Assembly: GCA_016722635.1 (NCBI GenBank)
Contig: JADKIX010000003.1
Location: 124,001-188,000, forward strand
Source of the DNA: Rhodospirillaceae bacterium
GTDB lineage: Bacteria; Pseudomonadota; Alphaproteobacteria; JAEUKQ01
Length of the DNA stretch: 64,000 nt
Direction of reading: 5' to 3'
This document shows positions 45,732-54,886 of this stretch, one piece after another. Numbering within the stretch: position 1 is the first letter of the stretch; every line of letters starts with the position of its first letter. The notes beneath the pieces are model-generated. The model did no database searches, was not told the DNA's origin, and was given only the letters and a program-made list of their open reading frames with translations. Made by a program: the position numbers and the translations under genes.

Positions 45732-47041
45732 TGGCCATTGATCGTTATAGTCGCGCAGAAACAGCAAAAATTTGGTCCGATGAAAACCGGCTTGATTTGT
45801 GGAAAAAAATTGAATGTTTGGTAGCTAAAGCGCAGGCAAAATTTAGTATTATCCCCATGAAGGCTGCACAAGATATTTGTCGTTTGGCCGATTACCAAAT
45901 AAGCCGTATCAAAGAAATTGAACTTATTACCCAACATGAATTTAATGCTTTTTTAAAAAACTTGTCTGAAAATATTGGGCCTTCCGCCGCTTATTTACAC
46001 CATGGAATGACCTCTTCGGACGTTTTAGATACAACTTTATCCATCCAACTGACGCAAGCTGCTGATGCCATTTTAATACAACTTGAAAAATTACTGGCTG
46101 TTTTAAAGCGACGGGCGATTGAGTTCAAAGATACAGTTTGTAGCGGTAGAACACATGGGATCCATGCTGAACCTATGACTTTCGGACTAAAACTAGCTTC
46201 TCATTGGGCTGCTTTTTATAGAAATCGTCAACGATTAATACATGCTAGGAAAGAAATTGCTGTAGGTGCAATTTCTGGGACGGTCGGAACGTATGCCACG
46301 ATTGATCCACGCGTTGAAAACTATGTTATAAAGGAGCTCGGCTTAAGTTCTGAAACTATATCCACTCAAGTAATCCCCAGGGATCGTCATGCTATATTCT
46401 TTTGTACTTTAGCCGTTATCGCAAGTTCTATTGAAAATTTGGCAACAGAAATCCGTCATTTGCAAAGATCCGAGGTCCGGGAAGTGGAAGAACGCTTTGA
46501 CAAAGGACAAACCGGCTCATCCGCCATGCCTCACAAACGCAACCCCATTAAATGTGAGAATCTAACAGGATTATCTCGATTAATCCGTTCCGGTTGTATC
46601 GCGGCATTGGAAAATGTGACCTTATGGCATGAACGCGATATTTCTCATAGCTCAGTTGAGCGCGTTCTTTGTCCTGATGTCACTATTACGCTTGATTTTG
46701 CGTTATCCCGATTGGCTGAAGTGATGGATGGCCTGGTTGTCTACCCAGATAAGATGTTAAAAAATATCTATAACTCGGGCGGCATTATCTTTTCTCAAAG
46801 AATCTTATTAAAACTCACAGAAAAGGGGTTAGATCGTCAAAAATCATACCATTTAATTCAGCAACTCAGTCACGCATGCTGGCAAGAAGGTCAAAATTTC
46901 CTTCATCTATGCCAACAAAATCCAGAGATAAGAGAAATACTAAGCCTTGAGGAATTAGAAAACTTGTTTGACGTCGATTTTTATTTAAAGCAAATTCCCT
47001 TTATTTTTCAAAGAGTTTTTGAAGCGGACATAAATAGTTGA
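45731..47041 (+). CDS. purB: adenylosuccinate lyase
   Basis: Cleaves adenylosuccinate to AMP and, in de novo synthesis, SAICAR to AICAR. The fumarase-superfamily signature GSSAMPHKRNP is intact, as are HGMTSSDVLDT (catalytic His region) and SGRTHGIHAEPMTFG. Length 436 residues. With purC, purS, purQ and purL missing from their usual place next door, its retained role may be the IMP-to-AMP step only. Confidence 0.96.
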   Translation: MAIDRYSRAETAKIWSDENRLDLWKKIECLVAKAQAKFSIIPMKAAQDICRLADYQISRIKEIELITQHEFNAFLKNLSENIGPSAAYLHHGMTSSDVLDTTLSIQLTQAADAILIQLEKLLAVLKRRAIEFKDTVCSGRTHGIHAEPMTFGLKLASHWAAFYRNRQRLIHARKEIAVGAISGTVGTYATIDPRVENYVIKELGLSSETISTQVIPRDRHAIFFCTLAVIASSIENLATEIRHLQRSEVREVEERFDKGQTGSSAMPHKRNPIKCENLTGLSRLIRSGCIAALENVTLWHERDISHSSVERVLCPDVTITLDFALSRLAEVMDGLVVYPDKMLKNIYNSGGIIFSQRILLKLTEKGLDRQKSYHLIQQLSHACWQEGQNFLHLCQQNPEIREILSLEELENLFDVDFYLKQIPFIFQRVFEADINS

Positions 47042-47069
47042 GAAAATTTTAATTTATATTAAAATTTTC
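47042..47069. terminator. perfect AT-rich hairpin between convergent genes
   Basis: A 12-base arm GAAAATTTTAAT (47042-47053) and its exact reverse complement (47058-47069) flank the loop TTAT. It begins just after the purB stop and overlaps the last codons of the opposing DUF1476 gene. A bidirectional terminator is plausible, although an A/T-only stem is weak. Confidence 0.5.
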
Positions 47070-47401
47070 CAGCTTCTTTATCATTTAAAACTTGCTGTTT
47101 AGCTAACTGCCTCAAATCTTGCATTTGTTTGCGCAATGCAGCTTCAGACATTGAGAGTTTGTATTGCTTACAATCAGCCATTACTTTTTCTATCACATCA
47201 TCATCCCCAGGTTTTTCAAAATCAGCCATCACAACGGCGGTGGCATACTCCTCGGATTTTTTTGAATTCCAACCAAATCATTGATATAGCAACCCACAAA
47301 CCTAATAATTTATTTCTCCGTGCCGTAATTTTAAACTCCGTTTCTTGATCCATTTTATATTTTTGTTCAGCTGCTTTCTCGCGTCCATCAAAAGTTGTCA
47401 T
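47059..47401 (-). pseudogene. DUF1476, F1-ATPase zeta-type inhibitor, split by a one-base frameshift
   Basis: The first frame begins TTFDGREKAAEQKYKMD and reaches ARRNKLLGLW, the hallmark of DUF1476; the second frame continues SEEYATAVVMADFEKPGDDD and ends with KQMQDLRQLAKQQ. Removing one base from the TTT run at 47275-47277 (AAA on plus) joins both into about 113 residues, the family length. Members in Paracoccus bind and inhibit the F1-ATPase as the zeta subunit. In many Alphaproteobacteria this gene lies opposite in strand beside purB, as here. The ORF is too broken to have been called intact. Confidence 0.85.
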
Positions 47402-47669
47402 AATCTTTTTTTTCCTTCCTATTTATAGCACATCTTAGGTTTATATAATGATATTCTATAATCATTGTCATCTTTAATGATATTGGCCTGCTACCGAAAT
47501 TTACTACAGTTTTGATTAAAGTCTGTATTGTTTTTATAAGGTTAATGAGTTTTTTATGCAAGATGATGGCAACAGCGATTGTTATTCAATAAGATCATGG
47601 CCTATTGAATATTTTTCTTTTTGTTTCTATTTAACCTTCACCGAGCATATTTTTGTAAAGGAAAAATTG

Positions 47670-47912
47670 ATGGCAATGAACCCGGAAGAAATAACCCGAT
47701 TAATTAAAAAATCTATTCCAGACGCTATTGTTGATATTATAGATTTAGTTGGGGATAACAACCACTATGCGGCGACCATAACTTCATGCCGATTCATTGG
47801 AAAATCAAAAATTCAGCAACATCAGATTGTATATGCAGCTTTACAAGGATATATTGGGGGTGCCTTACATGCTTTATCGTTAACCACGGTTACCCCCCTG
47901 CTAAATAAATGA
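47670..47912 (+). CDS. bolA: BolA family protein
   Basis: An 80-residue BolA-fold protein (MNPEEITRLIKKSIPDAIV, then HQIVYAALQGYIGGALHALSL). It partners monothiol glutaredoxin in Fe-S cluster handling. An in-frame codon at 47556 would add 38 unrelated residues; AAAGGA before the ATG at 47670 settles the start. grxD follows 50 bases later, its expected partner. Confidence 0.9.
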   Translation: MAMNPEEITRLIKKSIPDAIVDIIDLVGDNNHYAATITSCRFIGKSKIQQHQIVYAALQGYIGGALHALSLTTVTPLLNK

Positions 47913-47962
47913 TATGATCTACACATGTATAAACCCCTGTTTTTAAAATTAGGAAAGATAAG

Positions 47963-48301
47963 ATGAATACAAAAAATGCCCTGGAAGTCATAAAAAAGGA
48001 TGTCCAACAAAATGATGTAATCCTTTATATGAAAGGCACACCAAACCTTCCACAATGCGGTTTCTCCTCATTGGTTGTACAAGTGCTAAATCGTTTGGGG
48101 GTATCATTTAAAGGTGTTGACGTGTTACCAGATCCAGCTATTCGTCAAGCAATCAAAGATTTTGCAAACTGGCCAACTTTACCCCAATTATATATTAAAG
48201 GTGAGTTTATTGGGGGGGCGGATATTGTGAAAGAAATGTATGAAAGCGGCGAATTAAAAGACTTACTGGTCGCTAAGGGTATTAAAACGGTACAGAAATA
48301 G
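47963..48301 (+). CDS. grxD: monothiol glutaredoxin, Grx4 family
   Basis: A 112-residue CGFS glutaredoxin with the active site PQCGFSS (Cys32), MKGTPNLP before it, and the glutathione-binding WPTLPQLYI and GGADIVKEMYE. It binds a shared Fe-S cluster and forms complexes with BolA. The bolA-grxD pair is standard. Its stop overlaps the GTG start of the next SDR gene by one base. Confidence 0.96.
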   Translation: MNTKNALEVIKKDVQQNDVILYMKGTPNLPQCGFSSLVVQVLNRLGVSFKGVDVLPDPAIRQAIKDFANWPTLPQLYIKGEFIGGADIVKEMYESGELKDLLVAKGIKTVQK

Positions 48302-49080
48302 TGCCGCATCATGAACCCATCTCTGTTCTGATTACAGGGGGCAGTAGTGGCATCGGCGAAGCGTTGGCTTTTCTTTACGCCAAACCTGGGTGTACGCTTT
48401 TTATTTGTGGCCTAAATAAATTGCGGCTAGTCCATGTTGCGGAGCAATGTGAGAAAAAAGGAGCAACTGTTTTCTGGCGCATTCAAGATGTTACGAACCA
48501 AAAGACAATGGAAAACTGGATTATAGAATCCGATCAAAAGCAACCTATTGATCTGGTTATCGCTAACGCTGGGGTTTCGGGTGGAAATGATGGAGACATG
48601 GAAAGTGTAGACCAAACTATCCAAATCATGGAAACAAATTTTTTTGGTGTTTTGTATTCTTTGATTCCAGCCATTGAGATTATGAAAAAAAGAAGAAAAG
48701 GACAAATTGCCATTGTTAGTTCGTTAGCGGGGCTGAAGGGGTTTCCTGGGGCACCTGCTTATTGTGCCAGCAAGGCAGCCATCAAAGTCTGGGGAGATGC
48801 TTTGCGACCGTCTTTAAAAATGGAGGGAATAAATTTATCAGTTATTTGCCCGGGCTTTGTCGGCACCAGGATGACGGATCAAAATAAATTTCCAATGCCA
48901 TTTTTGATGTCTGCGGATAAAGCCGCAAGAATCATTAAAAAATCTCTTAAATCTTATAAACCTTTGATTGTTTTTCCAAAGATTACATATTTAGCGATCC
49001 GCTTTTTAAATTTTCTACCACCCATCATTACGGATAAATTATTGTATCGCTTGCCAAAAAAACAAAAACTACCTGACTAA
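48301..49080 (+). CDS. short-chain dehydrogenase/reductase
   Basis: Rossmann-fold SDR of 259 residues. The cofactor motif TGGSSGIGEAL, NAG in VIANAGVSGG, catalytic serine in VSSLAG and YxxxK in YCASKAAIKVW are complete. The C-terminal tail is hydrophobic (FPKITYLAIRFLNFLPP), suggesting membrane contact and possibly a lipid substrate. The GTG start overlaps the grxD stop. The substrate is unknown. Confidence 0.88.
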   Translation: MPHHEPISVLITGGSSGIGEALAFLYAKPGCTLFICGLNKLRLVHVAEQCEKKGATVFWRIQDVTNQKTMENWIIESDQKQPIDLVIANAGVSGGNDGDMESVDQTIQIMETNFFGVLYSLIPAIEIMKKRRKGQIAIVSSLAGLKGFPGAPAYCASKAAIKVWGDALRPSLKMEGINLSVICPGFVGTRMTDQNKFPMPFLMSADKAARIIKKSLKSYKPLIVFPKITYLAIRFLNFLPPIITDKLLYRLPKKQKLPD

Positions 49081-49115
49081 TATTTGGCGGTCCATAAATA
49101 CTAAAATTACATAAA

Positions 49116-50114
49116 TCATGGATTGAGGATAGTGGGTTTGCGGATAATTTTCAACCATTCCTGAATATTTTTATTATGCTGTTCTAAATTTTCTGCAAAA
49201 GAATGCCCACCCTTGCCATCTGCTACAAAGAATAATTCCTTCGTCTGTAATGGATGTACAACAGCAATTATACTGGCTTTACCAGGATTGGCGATAGGTG
49301 TTGGTGGCAACCCAAAATTCGTATAAGTATTATATGGAGTTGGATTTTTTAAATCCTCGCGTTTCAGCGATCTTTCTAATTCAAAACGTCCCAAAGTTAA
49401 CCCATAAATGACTGTCGCATCGGACTGAAGTTTTATCTTTTGCTTTAACCTATTAAAAAAAACAGCCGCAACCCTTGGTCTTTCTTCATTTTTGCCTGTT
49501 TCTTTTTCTACAATAGAAGCCAGCGCAATAAGATCGCGGGGATTATTTAACGGAAAATCTGCTGGACGGCTGTTCCATACTTCATTTATCACTGTTTCTA
49601 GGGCAGCTTGCATACGTTGAAGCAACTTCAACCTATCTTCTGATAAAGTAAAATAATATGTTTCTGGTAAAAAGCTGCCTTCAGGAAGTTTTTCCCAATA
49701 TTCCGATGTGATAATACCCTCAAGATTGGGATGATTTTGTAGTAATTGGATAATTTGGTAATTGGTTAAACCCTCAGGGATAGTGATGCGGTACTGATCC
49801 ACTTGCCCTAAATAAAGTCTTCTTAAAACATCCCGGGAAGAAACTTGCCCTTTAAAAGTGTATCCGCCAGCCTTTAACGTTCGACCACCAGTTACTAGCC
49901 AATAAGTTAAAGTAAAATCTGTCGTGTTTTTAAAAACCCCTTCTTTAATTAGGGTTCTTGCAATAGACAAATTGGGCTGCCCATAAGGGATAACTATTTG
50001 GAATTCTTTGAAAATCTTATTGTTTGCAGCTGAATAGTAATGCCAATTTAAAAGAACGGCTGTAAGTAATATCACCTGAAATAGCCATCGGGCAATAGGC
50101 AGCACTAATTTCAC
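49116..50114 (-). CDS. mltG: endolytic murein transglycosylase MltG (YceG family)
   Basis: Membrane-anchored lytic transglycosylase that ends peptidoglycan glycan strands. A single N-terminal membrane segment is followed by the YceG domain: TIPEGLTNYQIIQLL and the catalytic glutamate in LASIVEKETGKNEERPRVA, then QSDATVIYGL and PTPIANPGKASI. Length 332 residues. The GTG start directly follows the fabF stop. Confidence 0.92.
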   Translation of the reverse strand: MKLVLPIARWLFQVILLTAVLLNWHYYSAANNKIFKEFQIVIPYGQPNLSIARTLIKEGVFKNTTDFTLTYWLVTGGRTLKAGGYTFKGQVSSRDVLRRLYLGQVDQYRITIPEGLTNYQIIQLLQNHPNLEGIITSEYWEKLPEGSFLPETYYFTLSEDRLKLLQRMQAALETVINEVWNSRPADFPLNNPRDLIALASIVEKETGKNEERPRVAAVFFNRLKQKIKLQSDATVIYGLTLGRFELERSLKREDLKNPTPYNTYTNFGLPPTPIANPGKASIIAVVHPLQTKELFFVADGKGGHSFAENLEQHNKNIQEWLKIIRKPTILNP

Positions 50115-51380
50115 CTATCGAGGCAGTGGTGCAAAAATTAAACTGGCATTTGTACCACCAAATCCAAATGAATTTGATAGAACATAACGAACTTGGCGTT
50201 TTTTAGCCTTATGGGGGACAAGATCAATGTCACAATTAGGGGACGGATTATCTAAATTCAGTGTCGGTGGAACAATTTGACCTTGTAGAGCCAAAATAGA
50301 AAATATTGCTTCAACACTGCCTGCGGCACCAAGCAAGTGGCCGATAGCAGATTTTGTTGAAGACATAGAAAGCTTATAGGCGGATGGCCCAAACAGCCTT
50401 TTAACGGCATTTAATTCAATTTCGTCACCAAGTGGGGTAGATGTACCATGGGCATTAATATAATCAATTTGCTCCGGTTTTATTCCTGCCCTTTTAATGG
50501 CGGCCTGCATCGCACGAAAAGCTCCATCACCATCTGGTGCAGGTGCCGTCATATGGTACGCATCCCCTGATAAGCCGTAACCGATTAATTCCGCGTAAAT
50601 TTTAACTCCTCGGCGCTTGGCATGCTCTAATTCTTCTAAAACAACAATACCCGCCCCCTCTCCCATCACAAACCCATCCCGATCAATATCCCAAGGCCGC
50701 GATCCTTTTTGGGGAGTATCGTTGAAAGCTGTCGATAAGGCTCGAAGCGCAGAAAAACCAGCCAAGCCGATCCTGTTAACGGAACCTTCTGCACCACCTG
50801 CAACCATTAAATCTGCATCCCCCAACGCAATCAGCCTGGCGGCGTCTCCTAGCGCATGGGCACCGGTTGAACAGGCGGTTACCACCGAGTGATTAGGACC
50901 CTTTAAACCGAATTTGATTGAGATATTGCCAGAAGCTAAATTAATCAAACATGAAGGGATAAAAAATGGACTGACACGCCTAGGCCCTTTTTCATGCAGA
51001 ACGATGGAGGATTCGTAAATACCTTGCAGTCCGCCGATCCCTGAACCTACCATGACGCCCGTTTTACAACGATCTTCTTCACTTTGAGGGTCCCATTTTG
51101 CATCTTTCAACGCTTCTGCAGCCGCAGCAATGGCATATAGAATAAATGGTTCTACTTTTTTTTGATCTTTAGGGGATAAATAGTTATCTGCAAAAAACTC
51201 ATTCGGGGCATGGCCTGTAGGGATCTGCGCTGCTATCTTGCTTGGTAAATCAGCTACATCGAAAGAATCAATCTTCTTAATTCCTGATTGTCCTTGCAAT
51301 AATCTTTCCCAAGTAACCTTAACCCCATTTCCCAATGGCGTTAATAACCCAAGACCAGTAACAACAACGCGCCTCAACAT
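50115..51380 (-). CDS. fabF: 3-oxoacyl-[acyl-carrier-protein] synthase II
   Basis: Elongating condensing enzyme of fatty-acid synthesis. The active-site cysteine is in VTACSTGAHALGDA, histidines in NAHGTSTPLGD and AIGHLLGAAG, and the C-terminal SNSFGFGGTNASL is intact. Length 421 residues. It lies between acpP and mltG, the common order. Confidence 0.96.
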   Translation of the reverse strand: MLRRVVVTGLGLLTPLGNGVKVTWERLLQGQSGIKKIDSFDVADLPSKIAAQIPTGHAPNEFFADNYLSPKDQKKVEPFILYAIAAAAEALKDAKWDPQSEEDRCKTGVMVGSGIGGLQGIYESSIVLHEKGPRRVSPFFIPSCLINLASGNISIKFGLKGPNHSVVTACSTGAHALGDAARLIALGDADLMVAGGAEGSVNRIGLAGFSALRALSTAFNDTPQKGSRPWDIDRDGFVMGEGAGIVVLEELEHAKRRGVKIYAELIGYGLSGDAYHMTAPAPDGDGAFRAMQAAIKRAGIKPEQIDYINAHGTSTPLGDEIELNAVKRLFGPSAYKLSMSSTKSAIGHLLGAAGSVEAIFSILALQGQIVPPTLNLDNPSPNCDIDLVPHKAKKRQVRYVLSNSFGFGGTNASLIFAPLPR

Positions 51381-51416
51381 TTTTAATATTATCCCTGCTA
51401 TATAGGGTTACAGTAG

Positions 51417-51653
51417 CTATTTTGAGTTTTTCTGGATATAACTGACCGCATCTTTAACGACAGAAAAACGTTCGGCTGCATCGTCAGGAATTTCACAACC
51501 AAACTCTTCTTCAAAAGCCATTACTAACTCAACTGTATCTAAGCTATCTGCACCCAAATCATCGGCAAAATTTGCATTGTCCGTGACTTTTGATTCTTCA
51601 ACACCCAATTGTTCGACAATAATCCTTTTTACGCGTTGGGCAATGTCAGTCAT
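51417..51653 (-). CDS. acpP: acyl carrier protein
   Basis: A 78-residue acidic carrier with the phosphopantetheine serine S37 in DDLGADSLDTVELVMAFEEE. It carries growing acyl chains for FabD, FabG and FabF encoded beside it. It lies 36 bases upstream of fabF; the 187-base gap to fabG may contain its own promoter. Confidence 0.97.
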   Translation of the reverse strand: MTDIAQRVKRIIVEQLGVEESKVTDNANFADDLGADSLDTVELVMAFEEEFGCEIPDDAAERFSVVKDAVSYIQKNSK

Positions 51654-51840
51654 GTTTATGTCCTATAATGTTATGGTTAAAATTCACTGTATGATATTAA
51701 AATATTAATTAATATTTGTAACCTTTAATATTTATCAAAACAATCATGTTATCTTAATGCAATTTGCTCGACGAGATCAATGGCTGAAATAAGCATCATT
51801 GCTGGTTTTACTGAAGTTACCGAAAAGTTCAAGTTTAAAA

Positions 51841-52581
51841 TTAAATCATTGCCATCCCACCATTAATATGGAGGGTCTGCCCCGTAATATAGCTTGCTTC
51901 TTCGCTCGCCAAGAAAGCAACAGACGGACCAATATCTTCGGCTATTCCTAATCTACCCATTGGGATCTGTTGTATCAATTTATCTTTTTGTTCCTGGGTT
52001 AGTTTATCTGTCATGGGTGTCACAATAAACCCTGGCGCAATAGCATTAATCGTAATATTACGTGACGCAACCTCTAAAGCCAAAGATTTTGTCATACCTA
52101 TTAATCCAGCTTTTGCCGCAGCATAATTTGCTTGCCCAGCATTTCCGGTAACCCCAACCACAGAACTGATATTAATGATTCTCCCCCAGCGGCGTTTCAT
52201 CATTCCCCTTAATACTTGTCGCGCCAGTTTAAAACACACCGTTAAATTCAAATCAATAACAGATGCCCAATCTTCATCTTTCATGCGAATGGATAAATTG
52301 TCTTTGGTAATTCCTGCATTATTAACAAGGATATCAACTTCTTTCCCAAGAGCAATTTCAGCATTTTTTACCAAATTTTCAACATCGCCACCATGGCTAA
52401 GGTCAGCTACCACAAAATGGATTCGTTCTTTCAAATTGCCCGCAATTTTATTCAACGTATCAACTTTTGTTCCTGACATAATAACAGTGGCACCCTGTTG
52501 ATGTAAGGAGGCGACAATAGCTTGGCCAATTCCGCCAGAAGCCCCTGTTACCAATGCTGTTTTTCCATCTAAATTAAACAT
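51841..52581 (-). CDS. fabG: 3-oxoacyl-[acyl-carrier-protein] reductase
   Basis: NADPH-dependent SDR that reduces beta-ketoacyl-ACP. TALVTGASGGIGQAI, NNAGITKDNL, the catalytic serine in NISSVVGVTGN, YAAAKAGLIGM and the C-terminal GQTLHINGGMAM are complete. Length 246 residues. Position between fabD and acpP separates it from the other SDRs of this window. Confidence 0.95.
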   Translation of the reverse strand: MFNLDGKTALVTGASGGIGQAIVASLHQQGATVIMSGTKVDTLNKIAGNLKERIHFVVADLSHGGDVENLVKNAEIALGKEVDILVNNAGITKDNLSIRMKDEDWASVIDLNLTVCFKLARQVLRGMMKRRWGRIINISSVVGVTGNAGQANYAAAKAGLIGMTKSLALEVASRNITINAIAPGFIVTPMTDKLTQEQKDKLIQQIPMGRLGIAEDIGPSVAFLASEEASYITGQTLHINGGMAMI

Positions 52582-52620
52582 CCAATTTTCCGCCTTCTAT
52601 AAAAAATATTAGGTATGTGA

Positions 52621-53580
52621 TTATTGTTGCAAAAGCCATTGAGTAATTTGGCCTATGTCAGCAATATCTGTACAATTCATAGTGGTTAAATCTTTATCAA
52701 TCCTTTTGATTAATCCTGATAACACTTTACCTGCACCAACCTCAATAAATTGGTTAACATTATTTTCTTTCATCGTTAACACTGATTCCCGCCATTTGAC
52801 CATTCCGACGACTTGTTCCACCAATAACAGCTGAATTTTTGAAGGATCGCTGACTGGTTTAGCGTTAATATTTGCAATAATTGGTTTGGAAGGTTTTTTA
52901 AAAGTAACACTCTTTAACGCCTCTGCCATCCGATCAGCCGCCGGTTGCATCAAAGCACAGTGGAAAGGTGCACTAACAGGAAGTAAAATAGCTTTTTTAA
53001 TACCATGTTTAGGAGCTAATTCCAATGCTTTGTCGACGGTGGTTTTTAACCCACTAATGACCACTTGTCCCGGACAATTATCATTCGCAGGGGTACAAAT
53101 TCCACCCTTTTCCTCTTTTACCGCTTGATTGCAGATCGCTTGGGCTATTGCTAAATCGGCTCCTAATAAAGCGGCCATTGCCCCTATACCAACCGGTACT
53201 GCTGATTGCATGGCTTGTCCACGAATCTTCAATAGCTTAGCGCTGTCCGCCAAACTAAAAACTCCTGCCACAGTTAAGGCAGTATATTCACCTAACGAAT
53301 GTCCAGCCAAGAAATCTGCTTTACGGATAACCGGATAACCTACCTCCTGATCAAGCACCCGCATAAACGCCAAGCTAACAGCCATTAAAGCTGGCTGGGT
53401 ATTTTCGGTTAGCATTAAGGCTGAATCTGGCCCTTCAACGATAATTTTATATAAGGATTGGTTTAAAGAACTATCTACTTCTTGAAAAACCTCCCTTGCC
53501 ACAGAAAAGTTTTTTGCAAGCTCTATCCCCATCCCCACAAACTGCGATCCCTGTCCTGGAAAAATAAAAGCCAGCCCCAT
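52621..53580 (-). CDS. fabD: malonyl-CoA-ACP transacylase
   Basis: Loads malonyl groups on ACP. FIFPGQGSQFVGMG at the N-terminus, nucleophilic serine in AGHSLGEYTAL, arginine in KIRGQAMQ and histidine in PVSAPFHCALM are visible. Length 319 residues. It lies 40 bases upstream of fabG on the same strand. Confidence 0.95.
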   Translation of the reverse strand: MGLAFIFPGQGSQFVGMGIELAKNFSVAREVFQEVDSSLNQSLYKIIVEGPDSALMLTENTQPALMAVSLAFMRVLDQEVGYPVIRKADFLAGHSLGEYTALTVAGVFSLADSAKLLKIRGQAMQSAVPVGIGAMAALLGADLAIAQAICNQAVKEEKGGICTPANDNCPGQVVISGLKTTVDKALELAPKHGIKKAILLPVSAPFHCALMQPAADRMAEALKSVTFKKPSKPIIANINAKPVSDPSKIQLLLVEQVVGMVKWRESVLTMKENNVNQFIEVGAGKVLSGLIKRIDKDLTTMNCTDIADIGQITQWLLQQ

Positions 53581-53615
53581 TTTTTCTTCTCCTTATTTTT
53601 ATACCCAAAAGATTT

Positions 53616-54353
53616 TTAAGTCCGACCATAGTTTGATAAATTAATTAATTCTCCATGAATCTGACAACTATCCTCCGCTAAACCCAAAAAAGCAGACGCG
53701 ATATCTTGAGGTGTTTGCAAACGCCCCGAATTTTCACCTGGGAAAGCTGATTTTCTCATATCTGTTCTGGTAGCGCCCGGATTGACTAAGTTCACCCGAA
53801 TTTTGGTCATGCTGGTTTCAGCAGCATATATTTTTACCATCATTTCCAAAGCTGCTTTGCTGATAGCGTAAGTTCCCCAATAGGGCCTAATTTGAGTGGC
53901 AACGGAAGATGTCAAAAATATTGCCCGCCCTGCTGAAGATAACCGTAAAAGTGGGTCAAGCGCACGAATAATACGCCAGTTTGCAGTTAAATTAATTTTT
54001 AAAACTTTTTCCCACTCGCTCGGTTCAATTTGGGCAAGTGGGGTCAAGGTTCCTAAAACTGCAGCATTGCCCACCAAAATATCTAATCTTCCGAAGCGAT
54101 CGTAAATAGCCTGGGTTAAGGCATCAATTTGATCGCATTGTTCTAAATCAAAAGGTAAAAGAGTGGGGTTATGTCCTTGGCTTTTAAACGTATCGTCAAT
54201 TTTTTCTAAAGAACGTTGATTTTTTGAAAGCAAGATAATTTTAGCTCCAGCTTCCGCAAAAACTTGGGCAATCCCTAAACCAATTCCCCGAGAGGCGCCA
54301 GTAATTAAAGCAATCTTACCTAGCAGGCGCTGAGAGGAATTACCGCTATTCAT
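53616..54353 (-). CDS. short-chain dehydrogenase/reductase (YciK-like)
   Basis: SDR of about 245 residues with ALITGASRGIGLGIA, GNAAVLG, the serine in FLTSSVATQ and YAISKAALEMM. In Alphaproteobacteria an SDR of this type commonly follows purF in a radA-cvpA-purF-SDR series; here purF is missing and the gene begins 18 bases after cvpA. An in-frame TTG nine bases upstream is less likely than the ATG. Substrate unknown. Confidence 0.87.
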   Translation of the reverse strand: MNSGNSSQRLLGKIALITGASRGIGLGIAQVFAEAGAKIILLSKNQRSLEKIDDTFKSQGHNPTLLPFDLEQCDQIDALTQAIYDRFGRLDILVGNAAVLGTLTPLAQIEPSEWEKVLKINLTANWRIIRALDPLLRLSSAGRAIFLTSSVATQIRPYWGTYAISKAALEMMVKIYAAETSMTKIRVNLVNPGATRTDMRKSAFPGENSGRLQTPQDIASAFLGLAEDSCQIHGELINLSNYGRT

Positions 54354-54371
54354 TTGATCCAAACGCTTATT

Positions 54372-54860
54372 TTACAAACTATTTGGTTGATCGGTTGGGA
54401 TAAATGATCTAATCACTTCAACCCCTTTATCTAAATATGGCTTAGTAAAGCTGTGTTCTAAGAATGCACGATCCTCTTGTGCTGGGAAAATCCATAACGT
54501 CAACATATATAGAAGACAAACAATGACCACTCCCCTAACTAACCCAAAAAGCAGGCCAAACCAACGATCAATAATGCTTGGTGACCCTGTAACCAAAGAA
54601 TTGCCTATAGCGTATGTGATGATGAGGACAATGATCAACGTAACAAAAAATACCCCTCCCCACGCTATCAATTGGGCGGCCAAATCATTGGTGATAAAGC
54701 TTCCAACCATCGGTAAAACCAACGGAGCAACGTAAATAGCGACAACTACTGCTATTATCCAAGCCAAAAGACCTAAGATTTCTTTAATAAAACCGACGCT
54801 GAAAGCTAAAATTCCAGAAATAACTAAAATAACCATAACGATGATATCGACCCAATTCAT
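54372..54860 (-). CDS. cvpA: CvpA family membrane protein
   Basis: A 162-residue protein with four to five membrane segments, starting WVDIIVMVILVISGILAF, and the family block DRWFGLLFGLVRGVVIV. Named for colicin V production in E. coli; later work links it to envelope integrity. It lies between radA and the SDR, without purF, which normally follows it. Confidence 0.9.
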   Translation of the reverse strand: MNWVDIIVMVILVISGILAFSVGFIKEILGLLAWIIAVVVAIYVAPLVLPMVGSFITNDLAAQLIAWGGVFFVTLIIVLIITYAIGNSLVTGSPSIIDRWFGLLFGLVRGVVIVCLLYMLTLWIFPAQEDRAFLEHSFTKPYLDKGVEVIRSFIPTDQPNSL

Positions 54861-54886
54861 TTCCCTCTCCTTAAGCTAACCCTACG

